Assembly: GCA_045594425.1 (NCBI GenBank)
Contig: JAZNYK010000011.1
Span: 1 to 64,000, forward strand
Length of the DNA: 64,000 bases
Source of the DNA: RGIG1681 sp045594425
GTDB taxonomy: Bacteria; Bacillota; Clostridia; Christensenellales; UBA1242
Direction: 5' to 3'
Shown piece by piece: positions 44,417-54,668 of the stretch. Under the pieces are notes generated by a model. It ran no database searches. It saw only the letters and a program-made list of their open reading frames with translations, and was not told where the DNA came from. Position 1 is the stretch's first letter. Each line of letters starts with the position of its first letter. The position numbers and the translations under genes are program-made.

Positions 44417-47400
44417 TTATAAACTGTGTTCAACTGTAATTTTTGAACCATTAATGCCCTTTGTTACCAAAACTTTATTTTTCACAGATTCTTCAAGTTC
44501 TGCAACGTGAGAAATTAAACCAATCTTTAAGTTTTGACTTTCAAGTTTGTAAAGCGAACTGATTACAACAGAACAAAGTTCAGCATCCAAAGTTCCAAAA
44601 CCTTCATCTAGGAAGAAGAAATCCATACTTCTTGATGAAAGCATTGAAATGGCGTCAGAAATTGAAAGTGCTAAACTCAAACTAACAACAAATGTTTCGC
44701 CACCAGAAAGTGTGCTGGCTGGTCTAATTTTTCCATCGTTAAAATTATCTTCAACAAAGAACTCTTTATTTTCAAATTTTAAGGTATATCTGCCATCCAT
44801 CAAAACATCAAGTTTTTGGTTGGCTGAAACTGTGATTTCTTGCAAATATTCTTCACAAATATATTCAGCAAGAGCCTTGCCCCTAAGCACGGTTGAAAGT
44901 TCTTTTGCTGTATCATAACCACGCTTTGCAACCTCAAGTTCTGCAGAAATCTTTTTGAATTTTTCATTTGCTTCTTCAAGTCTAACAACTTCTGCACCAC
45001 ACTTTCCAACCTTTTCAGAAAGTTCTTTTACTTTTGCATTTAACTCACCAATTTCATTTCTCATTAAATCGAGTTCTTCTTTGCTAACTTCTTTGATTTC
45101 CTCATTTTCAATTGCTTGTTTTTGAGCGGTCAAAAGTCTTAAGTTGTCACCATGTTCATTAACTTTCGCTTGTTTAGATTTTAAAATAAAGCCTTCAATG
45201 AAATATGATTCAAGGTCAGCACCACTAGAGAAACCATTTTTAAGCATACTGTCGTTAACTTTGATTTGAAGGTCGGCAATTTCCGCTTTTTTGGCTGTTA
45301 AAATTGATGCTTTAACATTATATTCATTTTCCGTTCTACTCAAATTTTCTTTGCAAGAATCATAATGGATTTGTTTGCTTTCGTAATCAAACTTAAGTTT
45401 TGCAATGGCTTTGTCGGTTTCTTGTTTTTCATCATCAACAGACACGCCTTCTGGAACACCACTTGCCATAATTTTTGCAGTAAGCGACAAAATTTGTTTT
45501 TCTATGTTTGCAATCTTTTCATTAAGAACATCAATATTCGCCCTAATTTCAGAAATTTTCATATCTGATTTAGACTTATCTTCAGTAACTCTTATTTGTT
45601 CGTCACGAAGATTCATACGCTCTTCTTTTTTGGTTTCGATTTCAATTTCGATGTTTTTGCCTTCGGCAATTTGTTTTTTGTATTCTTTAAGATTTTCAAA
45701 TTTTTCATTAACGTTAAAGATTACAAATTCTCTTTCAGCCCTTTTTCTTTGAAGGTCATAAATCACATCAATCAAACTTTCATGATAGTTTTTCAAGACA
45801 GAAATTTTTGTGCCAAGTGCTGTCTTTTCAATAGTGACTTTTAATTCAGATTCTCTAACTTCATCTTGAACTGCAATAAGTTCTTCAAGAGTATCTGATG
45901 TTTTTTGAAGCAAACCAAACAAATTATTAAAATTCTGTTCACTTTGACTATTGTTATCAACAAAACGTTGATATAGTTTTTGTTTGCTTTCAACAAGCGA
46001 ATCGATTTCACTTTGATTAATTTCAATTTGAGTTTTTTCAAACTCACAGCGTGCTTTGAGTGAGATGATGTTTGCAAGCATTTTATCGCGTTCAATTCGC
46101 ATTGATTTTATTTGCATCAAAATTGCATTAATATCACCTTCAACACCTGCTAAACTGTTTGTTTCAGCATACGATTTTTGAATAACTCTATTATCACAAA
46201 CAGGACACACATCACCAATTTTTAAGTGGTTTGCCATCATTGAAATCATGTTTTCGCCAAACATTTCGTCACGGGTTTCGCGAACCCCTGCAAGTTCTTT
46301 TTCTTTGCTTGTTATTTCACTATCAAACACAACTAAACGTTGTTGTTCTTCTTCAATTTGCAAACCGATTGCAGAAATAACACCTTTTCGGCTGTCTGAT
46401 TCAACAACAAGTTTGTTTATAAATTCATCAATTTTTTGTATAAGGGCACTAACAACTTGCATTCCTTCAAGTTCTTTGTCAACACTGCGAAGTTTTCTAA
46501 AGTCTGTGTTGTCGGCATCTTCAAATGCAACTTCAAGAGTGCGTCTGATTTGTTCGCGTTTTGCTTGAAGTTCTTTTTCGTGTTTTATTGAATCATTATA
46601 TTCAGATTGAGCAAACTTGAGTTCATTTTCGGTTTGGTCAATCATAGTTTCAACTTTTTTATAGAAGTCTTCAATTAAAATAAGTTCACTTTCAACGCCC
46701 TTTGTTTGCTCTAGAGCATAACTTAAATCAACGTCAGGTTTATTGCGTTCAATAAATTCATCAATCTTTGTAATCTTGCTTTGAATATCCATAAGGCAAG
46801 ACACAATATAATTATTGTTTTCTTGTTCGCTTAAAAGTTCTGATTTTTTGCCTTCAATTTTTTCTTCTACTTTTGATTGTTCTTGTTTTAATTCTTTAAT
46901 TTCATTTTCAAATTTTTGAAGTTCTCCAAGAGATGCTATTTTTGAATTAAGTTCGATAATTTTAGCACTATAAACTTCTTTAAAGTTATTAAAATCAATC
47001 TCTGCACTGTGGTAATCACTTGCTTTTTGAAGTTTGATTTCATTTAGTTCTGCAATTTTTTCTGTAAGTTCTTTTTCATCATCAACTGATTTTTGAAGTT
47101 TTTCATAATCTCCACGAACTTCATTTGCAGATTGATTTTTTTCAACCTCTTTTGCAAGCATCTCAATTTCTTCTTTTTGATTATCAAGAACTTTGAGTTT
47201 TTTGTTGATTTCATCGAGTTGTGTTAATTTTTCAAGACTAACTTCTGCATTTTTAAACTCGTTAGACTTTTCATTTAGTTTTTCAGAAGTTTCTTCATAT
47301 TCCGTTTTTGCATCCGAAAGTTCATTTTTTGCGTTCTGCAAAACTTCGTCAGTGGCAAAGTTAACCATTTCAACAGAAGCGGTTAAAACTGACACTTGTT

Positions 47401-47983
47401 TGTCAAAGTCATTAAGTCTTTCTTTTACGGAACCTGCAAGTTTTTCGCCGTATTTTGAAAGGTCAAAAATATTGCTCATAATTTCAGTTCTTTCACTTGG
47501 CTTTGCTTGCAAAAACGCTGAAAACTCGCCCTGTGGAAGCGCAATACATTTTGCAAACTCATTAACTCCCAAACCTATGATTGAAAAGATTTTGTCACCA
47601 ACTTTTACAGTTCCTTCTTCAACAAGATTCTTCTCGCCATCAATATATTCATATAGCGATGCAGATGAATCTAATTCTTTGCCGTTTTTCTTTCTAGAAA
47701 AAACTCTTGAAACCTCAAATATTCGATTTTTTCCAGAATAAAACATTTCAAACACAAAAGAAACTGTTGCTTTTGAGCACTTTGTGTTAACAAAATCAAT
47801 GTTTTGTTTTGTGCGTTCAACCTTGCCGTATAGTGCAAGTGTAATCGCATCTAAAATTGTGGACTTTCCGCTACCAGTTTTTCCAAAAATACCAAACACG
47901 CCGTCACCAAGTTTTTCAAAGTCCAAAACTTGTTTGGTTTCAAAACTATTAAGCCCGTCAATTTCAAGTTTAATTGGTTTCAT
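44417..47983 (-). CDS. sbcC: Exonuclease subunit SbcC (Rad50-like ATPase)
   Basis: Large SMC-like ATPase that, with SbcD, processes hairpins and double-strand ends. Walker A GKTGSGKST is at about residues 34-42. Two long coiled coils are joined at a zinc hook, CPVC near residue 593. The C-terminal ABC signature is LSGGETF near 1090, and Walker B FFLDEGFGTLD follows. 1188 residues, within the family range. The start at 47983 is chosen for AAAGGAG. It overlaps sbcD by 14 nt, so it is translationally coupled. Confidence 0.96.
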   Translation of the reverse strand: MKPIKLEIDGLNSFETKQVLDFEKLGDGVFGIFGKTGSGKSTILDAITLALYGKVERTKQNIDFVNTKCSKATVSFVFEMFYSGKNRIFEVSRVFSRKKNGKELDSSASLYEYIDGEKNLVEEGTVKVGDKIFSIIGLGVNEFAKCIALPQGEFSAFLQAKPSERTEIMSNIFDLSKYGEKLAGSVKERLNDFDKQVSVLTASVEMVNFATDEVLQNAKNELSDAKTEYEETSEKLNEKSNEFKNAEVSLEKLTQLDEINKKLKVLDNQKEEIEMLAKEVEKNQSANEVRGDYEKLQKSVDDEKELTEKIAELNEIKLQKASDYHSAEIDFNNFKEVYSAKIIELNSKIASLGELQKFENEIKELKQEQSKVEEKIEGKKSELLSEQENNNYIVSCLMDIQSKITKIDEFIERNKPDVDLSYALEQTKGVESELILIEDFYKKVETMIDQTENELKFAQSEYNDSIKHEKELQAKREQIRRTLEVAFEDADNTDFRKLRSVDKELEGMQVVSALIQKIDEFINKLVVESDSRKGVISAIGLQIEEEQQRLVVFDSEITSKEKELAGVRETRDEMFGENMISMMANHLKIGDVCPVCDNRVIQKSYAETNSLAGVEGDINAILMQIKSMRIERDKMLANIISLKARCEFEKTQIEINQSEIDSLVESKQKLYQRFVDNNSQSEQNFNNLFGLLQKTSDTLEELIAVQDEVRESELKVTIEKTALGTKISVLKNYHESLIDVIYDLQRKRAEREFVIFNVNEKFENLKEYKKQIAEGKNIEIEIETKKEERMNLRDEQIRVTEDKSKSDMKISEIRANIDVLNEKIANIEKQILSLTAKIMASGVPEGVSVDDEKQETDKAIAKLKFDYESKQIHYDSCKENLSRTENEYNVKASILTAKKAEIADLQIKVNDSMLKNGFSSGADLESYFIEGFILKSKQAKVNEHGDNLRLLTAQKQAIENEEIKEVSKEELDLMRNEIGELNAKVKELSEKVGKCGAEVVRLEEANEKFKKISAELEVAKRGYDTAKELSTVLRGKALAEYICEEYLQEITVSANQKLDVLMDGRYTLKFENKEFFVEDNFNDGKIRPASTLSGGETFVVSLSLALSISDAISMLSSRSMDFFFLDEGFGTLDAELCSVVISSLYKLESQNLKIGLISHVAELEESVKNKVLVTKGINGSKITVEHSL

Positions 47984-49136
47984 TGCTGTCTCCTTTGCAT
48001 TCAATATACATTTTAATCAAATCTTCAGATGGCTCACAACCTCTGACAGATTTGTAAAATTCTTTAAATAATTCTTCATCACTCAAAAACTTGCGTTTCT
48101 TTGCTTGAACTGCACTTGCTCCATCCGAAGTTTTCACAAGCGAAACATTTGATATGCACGCAAAATTTTTGCGGAGTGACTTTAAACTTGAAGCAGAAAG
48201 AGGTTCGCTTTGAACAATCTCTAGTTCAACAATATCTGTGTCATCAAACTCGGCTAGTTTTTCTTCGGCATCCTCAATTGAAGTTGCACTAACTTTTTCA
48301 TATCTTGCAATATTTTTAAGTTTGATGTGCTGCTTTGAAATAATCTTACCATTTTCGGTTTCAAAAACTGTTACACCTAAATCTTTTTGACCAACAGTTA
48401 AATTTGTGATAGCACCAGAATAATATGCATTATTCCCCACACTTTGTGCAGTGTGAATATGTCCAAGTGCGGTGTAATCTGCTTTTGGAATCATATCCGC
48501 AGGAACCGCCATTATATCACCCACTTTAACAGTGCCATCTTTGGTTTTTGAGCCAACCATAAACAAATGTGACACAAAAATATTGAAGGTGTCATCATTA
48601 AACGCACTTGCTCCAATTTCTGCCCATGCTTTAACTTTTTCAGCATAAGTTGAGCCGTCTACCTTTTCAGAAATTCTCACTTCATTTGGATATGGCAAGT
48701 ATGCAATTGTTACAATCTCTTCATTTTTTTGAATTTTTACATGACCTTTGCCTGTTTCAATAAGTTTTACAATAGCGTTCTTGTTAAAACTGCTTTCTTT
48801 TAATTTGGCAAGCGAACTAACAAGCGCAATATTGTGTTTGCTTGAAAGTGGAAGTCCCGCAGAAAGTCTTGTTGGGTCATCATGATTGCCTGCAAGCACA
48901 AAAATAAATCTGTCACCATTTGCAGATAGTTTTTGTATGCTATCAAAAAACAACTCTTCGGCTTCAGCAGATGGACTTGCTGTGTTAAAAATATCACCAG
49001 CAATAATGACGCAGTCGATGTTTTCATAGTTAACAATTGACTCGATTTCATCCAAAACTCTGCGTTGTTCGTCAAGCCTGTCACGTCCGTTGGTTTTAAC
49101 GCCAAGATGCCAGTCGGCAGTGTGTAAAAATTTCAC
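47970..49136 (-). CDS. sbcD: Exonuclease subunit SbcD (Mre11-like nuclease)
   Basis: Metallophosphoesterase nuclease partner of SbcC. The phosphodiesterase motifs run in order: DWHLG near residue 8, AGDIFNTA near 48, GNHD near 85 and later GHIHTAQ near 225. 388 residues, normal. The start is GTG at 49136, behind AAAGGAG. The ATG eight codons upstream lies before the ribosome site and is unlikely. Divergent from the DnaD-like gene with a palindrome between. Confidence 0.95.
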   Translation of the reverse strand: MKFLHTADWHLGVKTNGRDRLDEQRRVLDEIESIVNYENIDCVIIAGDIFNTASPSAEAEELFFDSIQKLSANGDRFIFVLAGNHDDPTRLSAGLPLSSKHNIALVSSLAKLKESSFNKNAIVKLIETGKGHVKIQKNEEIVTIAYLPYPNEVRISEKVDGSTYAEKVKAWAEIGASAFNDDTFNIFVSHLFMVGSKTKDGTVKVGDIMAVPADMIPKADYTALGHIHTAQSVGNNAYYSGAITNLTVGQKDLGVTVFETENGKIISKQHIKLKNIARYEKVSATSIEDAEEKLAEFDDTDIVELEIVQSEPLSASSLKSLRKNFACISNVSLVKTSDGASAVQAKKRKFLSDEELFKEFYKSVRGCEPSEDLIKMYIECKGDSNETN

Positions 49137-49211
49137 GATAAATAAACTCCTTTTGCACAAAGTTGCAAAATTAAAAACATTAATTGTTGAATTTTTGCTT
49201 TGTTAGTGTTA

Positions 49212-49229
49212 TTATAAACTTGTTTATAA
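49212..49229. promoter_or_regulatory. Palindrome TTATAAACTTGTTTATAA between sbcD and dnaD
   Basis: Perfect 8-bp inverted repeat with a 2-base centre. It overlaps a minus-strand TATAAT whose TTGCAA -35 lies 17 bases away. Candidate operator for divergent sbcDC and primosome genes; alternatively only a symmetric pair of -10 boxes. Confidence 0.5.
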
Positions 49230-49268
49230 AATATTGCAATTAAATTTCACGTTAGGGGGAGGCTTATT

Positions 49269-50714
49269 TTGGCGCTTTGTTCATTTTCTAGCAAACTTGC
49301 AATGGATGGTTACACCATTGTTGACAATGTGTTTTTAAACGAATTTTTGCCTGGTGCAACTGGTGACGATGTTAAGGTTTATCTTTATGGATTGAACCTT
49401 TGTTCAAACCCAAATCTTGAAGACAATTCACTTGACACCATTTGCAAAGTGCTTGCTCTAACCGAAGACCAAGTGGTTAAGTCTTTTTCTTATTGGCAAG
49501 AAATGGGGCTTGTTCAACTTGTGTCAACCAACCCACTTGAAATTAAGTATTTGCCAGTTAAGGCTCATTCAGGAAGTGCAAAAATCAGAAACAAAGACAA
49601 ATATTCTGACTTTAACAAAGAAATTCAAAAAATCATTTCTGGAAGAATGATTACCCCGAATGAATATAATGAATATTATGCGCTTATTGAAACATATCAC
49701 TTTGAACCAGAAGCGCTTATCATGATTGCAAAATATTGCACATCAATAAAAACAAATTCAATCGGATATCCATATATTTTGGCTGTTGCCAGAGATTTTG
49801 CAAAGGATGGCTTGAAAACTACTGATGCCATTGACCAAAAACTTTTGGAACAAGAACAATCTTCAAAAGAAATCAAGCAAGTGCTAGATGCTCTTGGCTT
49901 AAAGCGTGAGGCAGACCTTGAAGAACGCAATTTATATGTTAAATGGACAAACAGTTTTGGCTTTACTCACGGCGTGGTTGTGATTATTGCAAAATCACTT
50001 AAAAAGAAAGGTGGTTTTGCAAAACTTGACAGTCTTCTTTCAAAATATTATGAACAAAAACTCTTCACCCTTGAAGAAATCACCCACTATGCCGACCAGC
50101 GTGAAGAATTGTTTGAAACCGCCAAAAATATTTCAAGAACTCTTGGACTTTATTACCAAAATCTTGAAAATGTTGTTGACACATATGTTAGTGACTGGTT
50201 TAACAAAGGCTTTGAAGTGCCTACTCTTGAATTTATTTCAAACTATTGTTTTAAACAAAGCATAAGAACTCTTGATGGCATGAACACCATTGTTCAAAAG
50301 TTTTATAAACTTGGTTTGATTTCAACCAAATCAATTGAACAATACATAGGTTCTATTTTGCAAGCAGACGAACAAATCAAAGAAATTTTGGATAAAACTG
50401 GGCTTGTTAGAGGGGTTTCTTCATATGACAGAGACTTTTATAAAACATGGTCTTCAAACTGGGGATTTTCTCACGAACAAATTATGCTTGTGGCAGAAGT
50501 TTGCGCCGGAAAAACCAGCCCTATGTCTTACCTAAACAAGTTGCTTGCAGACCTTCATGAACAAGGCGTTTCTGTAACAAAAGAAATTGCAAATGCTCTA
50601 AAATCAAAACCAACTGCATCAAAAGAACCTGCAAAGGAACAATATGCAACACACAACTATTCAAAAGAACAACTTTCTGCTGTGTATGATTCTTTGGATG
50701 ACGTTGAAATTTAA
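49269..50714 (+). CDS. dnaD: DnaD-domain replication protein, 481 aa
   Basis: Predicted primosomal protein acting in replication initiation or restart with the helicase loader downstream. The N-terminal 95 residues resemble the DnaD/DnaB winged helix (DDVKVYLYGLNLC, LALTEDQVVKSFSYW). The middle and C-terminal parts contain up to four related helical blocks, including FEPEALIMIAKYC near 140 and WGFSHEQIMLVAEVC near 400, each with the DnaD-like W-GF/AI pattern. It is longer than B. subtilis DnaD (232) and nearer DnaB in size. Start TTG at 49269 behind GGGGGAGG. It could be named dnaB equally well. Confidence 0.8.
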   Translation: MALCSFSSKLAMDGYTIVDNVFLNEFLPGATGDDVKVYLYGLNLCSNPNLEDNSLDTICKVLALTEDQVVKSFSYWQEMGLVQLVSTNPLEIKYLPVKAHSGSAKIRNKDKYSDFNKEIQKIISGRMITPNEYNEYYALIETYHFEPEALIMIAKYCTSIKTNSIGYPYILAVARDFAKDGLKTTDAIDQKLLEQEQSSKEIKQVLDALGLKREADLEERNLYVKWTNSFGFTHGVVVIIAKSLKKKGGFAKLDSLLSKYYEQKLFTLEEITHYADQREELFETAKNISRTLGLYYQNLENVVDTYVSDWFNKGFEVPTLEFISNYCFKQSIRTLDGMNTIVQKFYKLGLISTKSIEQYIGSILQADEQIKEILDKTGLVRGVSSYDRDFYKTWSSNWGFSHEQIMLVAEVCAGKTSPMSYLNKLLADLHEQGVSVTKEIANALKSKPTASKEPAKEQYATHNYSKEQLSAVYDSLDDVEI

Positions 50715-50748
50715 CCGCTACTTACAAAAAATAAAAGGATAAAGGCTT

Positions 50749-51693
50749 ATGAATTTTAAAGAAATAAACAAAAGGCTTCAACTTGAATTTTCAAAAAAGA
50801 AAATCAAGGCGGACTGGACTGCAAATCAAAATAGAAAACGTGCTAACTCTGTGCCTGCTTATGCAAAACTTTCGGTTCTTGAAAAAGAAATTATGTTTGA
50901 ACTTGCAAGATGCAAAGTTAACAAACAACCAACAACTGAACTTGCAAATGCTCTTAAAACCGCAAGAACTGAAAAACTTAAAATTTTGAAAGCCTTAAAC
51001 TTAACCGAAGCCGACCTTGAACCAAAATATTCATGCAAAAAATGTAATGATGTTGGTTTTGTAGGTTCAAATATGTGTGATTGCTATCGCAAACGCAGAA
51101 ATGAAGAAATTGTTAAAGAATGTGGGCTTGACATAAACAAAAATGCAACCTTTGCAAACTTTAACACAGCAATTTGCAAAAATGAAAAACACGCAAACAC
51201 ACTTAATAAACTTAAAAACAAGTTAGAAGAATGGTCAAACAAATTCCCTAACGTTAAAAAGAAAAACATATTAATATCAGGCACACCTGGCGGTGGAAAA
51301 ACCTATCTCACACAATGCCTTGCAAACGAAATGCTCAAAAAAGATTGTTCAGTTTGCTTTGTTTCGGCATTTGACATGAATAATATGTTTTTAAAATATC
51401 ACACAACATTTGACGCAAGCAAAAGCAGTTATTTGGAGCCTCTTATTCACAGCGACATCTTGTTTATTGATGACCTTGGCACAGAGCCAATTATGAAAAA
51501 TGTTACACTAAACTATTTGTTTGTTGTGCTTTCTGAAAGAGAAAGATTTGGAAAACCACTTATTGTTTCAACAAATCTTTTGCCAGAAAACATTTTGGAT
51601 AGATATGGCGAACGCATTTATTCAAGACTCACCAGCAAAATGCAAAGTTTTGTTGTGTTTGTTGAAGGTGACGATTTAAGACAATCAAGATAA
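50749..51693 (+). CDS. dnaI: DnaI/DnaC-like helicase loader ATPase
   Basis: AAA+ ATPase that loads the replicative helicase. Walker A GTPGGGKT is near residue 180 and Walker B ILFIDDLG near 238. The sensor/arginine region is RYGERIYSRL near the C-terminus. A zinc-binding Cys cluster (CKKC and CDC near residue 90-106) precedes the ATPase, as in clostridial DnaI/DnaC proteins. 314 residues. AAAGGA ribosome site. It lies 34 bases after the DnaD-like gene and ends at its own terminator. Confidence 0.9.
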   Translation: MNFKEINKRLQLEFSKKKIKADWTANQNRKRANSVPAYAKLSVLEKEIMFELARCKVNKQPTTELANALKTARTEKLKILKALNLTEADLEPKYSCKKCNDVGFVGSNMCDCYRKRRNEEIVKECGLDINKNATFANFNTAICKNEKHANTLNKLKNKLEEWSNKFPNVKKKNILISGTPGGGKTYLTQCLANEMLKKDCSVCFVSAFDMNNMFLKYHTTFDASKSSYLEPLIHSDILFIDDLGTEPIMKNVTLNYLFVVLSERERFGKPLIVSTNLLPENILDRYGERIYSRLTSKMQSFVVFVEGDDLRQSR

Positions 51694-51716
51694 AGCATGG
51701 AATTCCATGCTTTTTG
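51692..51716 (+). terminator. Terminator after helicase loader
   Basis: AAAGCATGG, AATT centre, CCATGCTTT then T, overlapping the stop codon. Confidence 0.88.
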
Positions 51717-51739
51717 TTTTGCAAATTTTTTAAATTTGT

Positions 51740-51751
51740 TAAAAACTGCCA
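51740..51751 (+). promoter_or_regulatory. Shared 12-mer TAAAAACTGCCA, copy 1
   Basis: Identical 12-mer at 61882-61893, in each case upstream of an unknown plus-strand gene. Possibly a regulator site; could be chance in AT-rich DNA. Confidence 0.35.
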
Positions 51752-51782
51752 AATGTTGGTCAAAAATTATAAAAATATAATC

Positions 51783-51799
51783 AATTTTGCCCCACCAAC
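51783..51799 (+). promoter_or_regulatory. Shared box AATTTTGCCCCACCAAC
   Basis: Closely matches 55788-55804 (AATTTTGCGCCAACCAA), both just upstream of a TTGAC-type -35 box of a paralogous cassette. Candidate common regulator site. Confidence 0.45.
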
Positions 51800-51903
51800 C
51801 CTAATTTTGTTTGACTTTAATATTTTGTTTGTGCAAAAATGATGGTAATAACTAGAATTATCAACAAAATTTCTAGCAAATTTTTTAAAATAAGGAGAAA
51901 CAA

Positions 51904-54657
51904 ATGGCTGAAATACTTTCTGCAGAAACCCTCAAGTCAACCAAAGTTGGTAATATTGAAGAAGCAAAAAATATTATTAAAAAACTTATGGCTGCTGAAA
52001 AAGACCAAACAAAAACCTCAAAGCCTAACGCCGCAAAATTAAAAAAGTGGCAAACTGCTATCACAGCATATGACCAAACAGAAAAAAAGGCTAGAACTTT
52101 ATACGACAAAATCAAAACAAATAAACCGGAACTTCTAAACGGAAAAGATGTATTAAATTTAACCATCAATGAAATGCAAGCATCTCTTAACAAATTGGAC
52201 CCAAAAGAACGTGAAGCAATTTTAAATGGAAGCGGAATTGACCAAATCCAAGACGTTCAATTAAGTAACGATTGGTATGAAAAAGGTGGTGGCCTTTCAA
52301 ACTTTGGTAATGACATTGTTAAAGGCGGTGACAAATCAGTTGCCCTTTCAAAAGCATTCACTGGCGTTGCTATTGCAAGTTTTGCTGTGTCTGGCATTAA
52401 CTCAATTTTTGGCGCAGGCACTGTTGGCTCACTTTTGGCAACACACATCCCTCAAGCGGTATCTCTTGCCGGAACAGCACTTAAGGCTTTGTGGGGATTC
52501 AGCCCTCTTGGAACAGCCATGCTTGGTGCAATGGTTGCACTTAAAGTTATTCCAACAATCGCAAGATTTGTTAACAAAATGAAAAACAAATATGCTGCAC
52601 TCACAAGAGCAAACACAATGAAAAATAAATTGGCTGAACTTGCTGAACAAGACGGTCCATCTGTTGAATTTGAAAATGAATACACCGCACATGACTCTGG
52701 TAAAGGTGAACACACTCACACCCCAGGTGGAAATAGTGGAAAAAATCCTGGTCATACAGGTTCTCCAAATCCTGACAAACCTCAATCATTGCGTGAACGT
52801 ATGAAAGGCAAACCATCTAAAGAACAGACAGCAATGTTTAAAAATGCTTCTTTGGAAGAACAAATTGGTTACGCAAGAGAATCATTAGAACAATGTGAAT
52901 CAGATATTCTTGGAATTGAAAAGAATGTTAATGAAATTGTTGCACAATATAATCAAACAACAGACTCTAAAACAAAAAGAGGATTAGAAAGCACTTTATC
53001 AATCTCAGCGAGTCAAGCAGCAAATGTAACTTCTGAATTAAGAAGCACATTATCTATCATCAACACTTTACTCACCAGCAACCCTGGAAATGCTGAACTT
53101 CAAGCATTGCAAAAAAGTGCATTTGAAAAAGTTAATACACTTACAGCAAAAAGCAAGGCTATTCAAACAGCGTGCAAGAAAAAAGAACCTATTCAAATTG
53201 AAGAGGAAAACACCGCTGACGAGAAAAAAATTAAAAATTCAACAAGAACACCTGGTGGCGATAAAAAGTCTGGTAAAAAAGAAGGGGTTGAATCTGAAAA
53301 TGAAGGCCCATCACATCCTTTAGATTTCCTCCCTCCTGTTTCTCAAGCAAAAATGGAGGCTGCACAAGCAGCCTACAAAGCGGCTTGCTCAGAACTCGAA
53401 ACCTTACTTGAATCTGCAGATGGTGGAGTTGTTCCTAAAAAACTTATCATCCAACAAGATGGCATAGAATATGACCAAGGTTATAGTTCTGGTATGAAAG
53501 AAGATGGAACTCCAAAAACAACTGCAGAAATCGATTCAGAAATGCAAAGAGTAAAAGAGGCAAAGGCACAACTTGATGCAAGAATTGAACAACTTAAAGA
53601 AACTATCAAAAAAGCAAAAGGTGAAATGTCTGAAGCACTTAAAACAAGCAAAGGTCTTGGAAAAGATAAAGAAGTTGAAGCATTTGAAGAACTTCTTGTT
53701 ACTGAATCTAGTCGCCGTGAAGGACTTATTACTTCTGGCATCGAAAAAGTAAATAATTCTTTTGAATCGTATATGGCAGAAGCAAATGAAAATCTTGGAT
53801 ACGCAAAGGCTGATGACGCTCTTAAATATGCCGTAGAACGTTTTGAACCTCTCGCAAAAAATTTAGAAAAATTATTAACTGAAACAACTCCAGACTATCA
53901 AAAATTAGCAAAAGCAAAAGAAAATCTTTCTTCCGCATACACACTTATTTCTAAATACGCAACAAGTGAAGTAGCAGGTCGCATGGGTGGAACAATTGAA
54001 AACATTGACCCAGAAAAACTTGCTGAAATTGAAGGAAAATATAACGACTTAATCGGCAAATATAGCAACATTCTTAATGCTAAAGTTTCTGAAGACAAGT
54101 TCAATGCAGGAGTTCAAAGAATTCAAGGACATATGAATACCTTTAATGCTGCTGTAAAAGCAAAAGATATGGCTCAAGCATTGTTGTCTTTAACTGGTAT
54201 GGATGCAGAACTAGAAGCATTAGCAGAAATTGCAAATACAAATCCTAAATTTAAAACCCAATATGGTAAATTGGAAGCAGAAATTAATCAAAAACATTCA
54301 ATTTATCAAGATAAAAAAACTTTCCAAACCACTGCTCAAAAATTCCCTGCTGCAAGACAATTTATTCAAAAATTTGTGTATGCTAATGGCTTTGGAAATA
54401 ACACCCATGTTCTTAATAATCTTGAAGAAGCGGTTTCAAAAATTGGGTCTCCAACTTGTGTAACTGAACTTCGTGGAGTTATGAAAGGTTCAGAAGAAGA
54501 ACAATTCTTGAAAGAATTTGTTGAAAAATTGAGAGCACAAGAGAAAGAAAAAGGCAAAGGGCTTGAAGGTTCACGTGACCCTGCAGCAAGAAAAGCATTG
54601 GAAGACCAAGGCTTAGAAGAAGCAGACATTGAGTCAATCATTGGAAAAGGTAAATAA
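51904..54657 (+). CDS. Large helical protein with hydrophobic segment, cassette A, 917 aa
   Basis: Unrecognised. Residues 1-120 are Lys-rich helices. Residues 148-228 are a continuous Ala/Gly/Ile-rich hydrophobic stretch with no signal peptide, compatible with two or three membrane or pore-type helices and ending VIPTIARFVNKMKNK. Residues 262-292 are a Gly/Pro/His linker. Residues 300-900 are long charged helices broken by polar linkers at about 420-470. The hydrophobic part resembles residues 150-235 of the 269-aa protein of cassette B (TIPTIANKIKKACGK). AAGGAG site. Coupled to the 158-aa gene 11 bases downstream. Probably a structural or membrane-acting protein. Confidence 0.72.
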   Translation: MAEILSAETLKSTKVGNIEEAKNIIKKLMAAEKDQTKTSKPNAAKLKKWQTAITAYDQTEKKARTLYDKIKTNKPELLNGKDVLNLTINEMQASLNKLDPKEREAILNGSGIDQIQDVQLSNDWYEKGGGLSNFGNDIVKGGDKSVALSKAFTGVAIASFAVSGINSIFGAGTVGSLLATHIPQAVSLAGTALKALWGFSPLGTAMLGAMVALKVIPTIARFVNKMKNKYAALTRANTMKNKLAELAEQDGPSVEFENEYTAHDSGKGEHTHTPGGNSGKNPGHTGSPNPDKPQSLRERMKGKPSKEQTAMFKNASLEEQIGYARESLEQCESDILGIEKNVNEIVAQYNQTTDSKTKRGLESTLSISASQAANVTSELRSTLSIINTLLTSNPGNAELQALQKSAFEKVNTLTAKSKAIQTACKKKEPIQIEEENTADEKKIKNSTRTPGGDKKSGKKEGVESENEGPSHPLDFLPPVSQAKMEAAQAAYKAACSELETLLESADGGVVPKKLIIQQDGIEYDQGYSSGMKEDGTPKTTAEIDSEMQRVKEAKAQLDARIEQLKETIKKAKGEMSEALKTSKGLGKDKEVEAFEELLVTESSRREGLITSGIEKVNNSFESYMAEANENLGYAKADDALKYAVERFEPLAKNLEKLLTETTPDYQKLAKAKENLSSAYTLISKYATSEVAGRMGGTIENIDPEKLAEIEGKYNDLIGKYSNILNAKVSEDKFNAGVQRIQGHMNTFNAAVKAKDMAQALLSLTGMDAELEALAEIANTNPKFKTQYGKLEAEINQKHSIYQDKKTFQTTAQKFPAARQFIQKFVYANGFGNNTHVLNNLEEAVSKIGSPTCVTELRGVMKGSEEEQFLKEFVEKLRAQEKEKGKGLEGSRDPAARKALEDQGLEEADIESIIGKGK

Positions 54658-54668
54658 GGAGAAATTTA

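Noticed and set aside
44649..47741. Plus-strand frames opposite sbcC
   Set aside because: Shadows of a 1188-codon gene with strong motifs; no ribosome sites.
53090..54641. Other-frame open frames within the 917-aa gene
   Set aside because: They overlap a coding frame with good start, codon bias and downstream coupling, and show low-complexity shadow composition.
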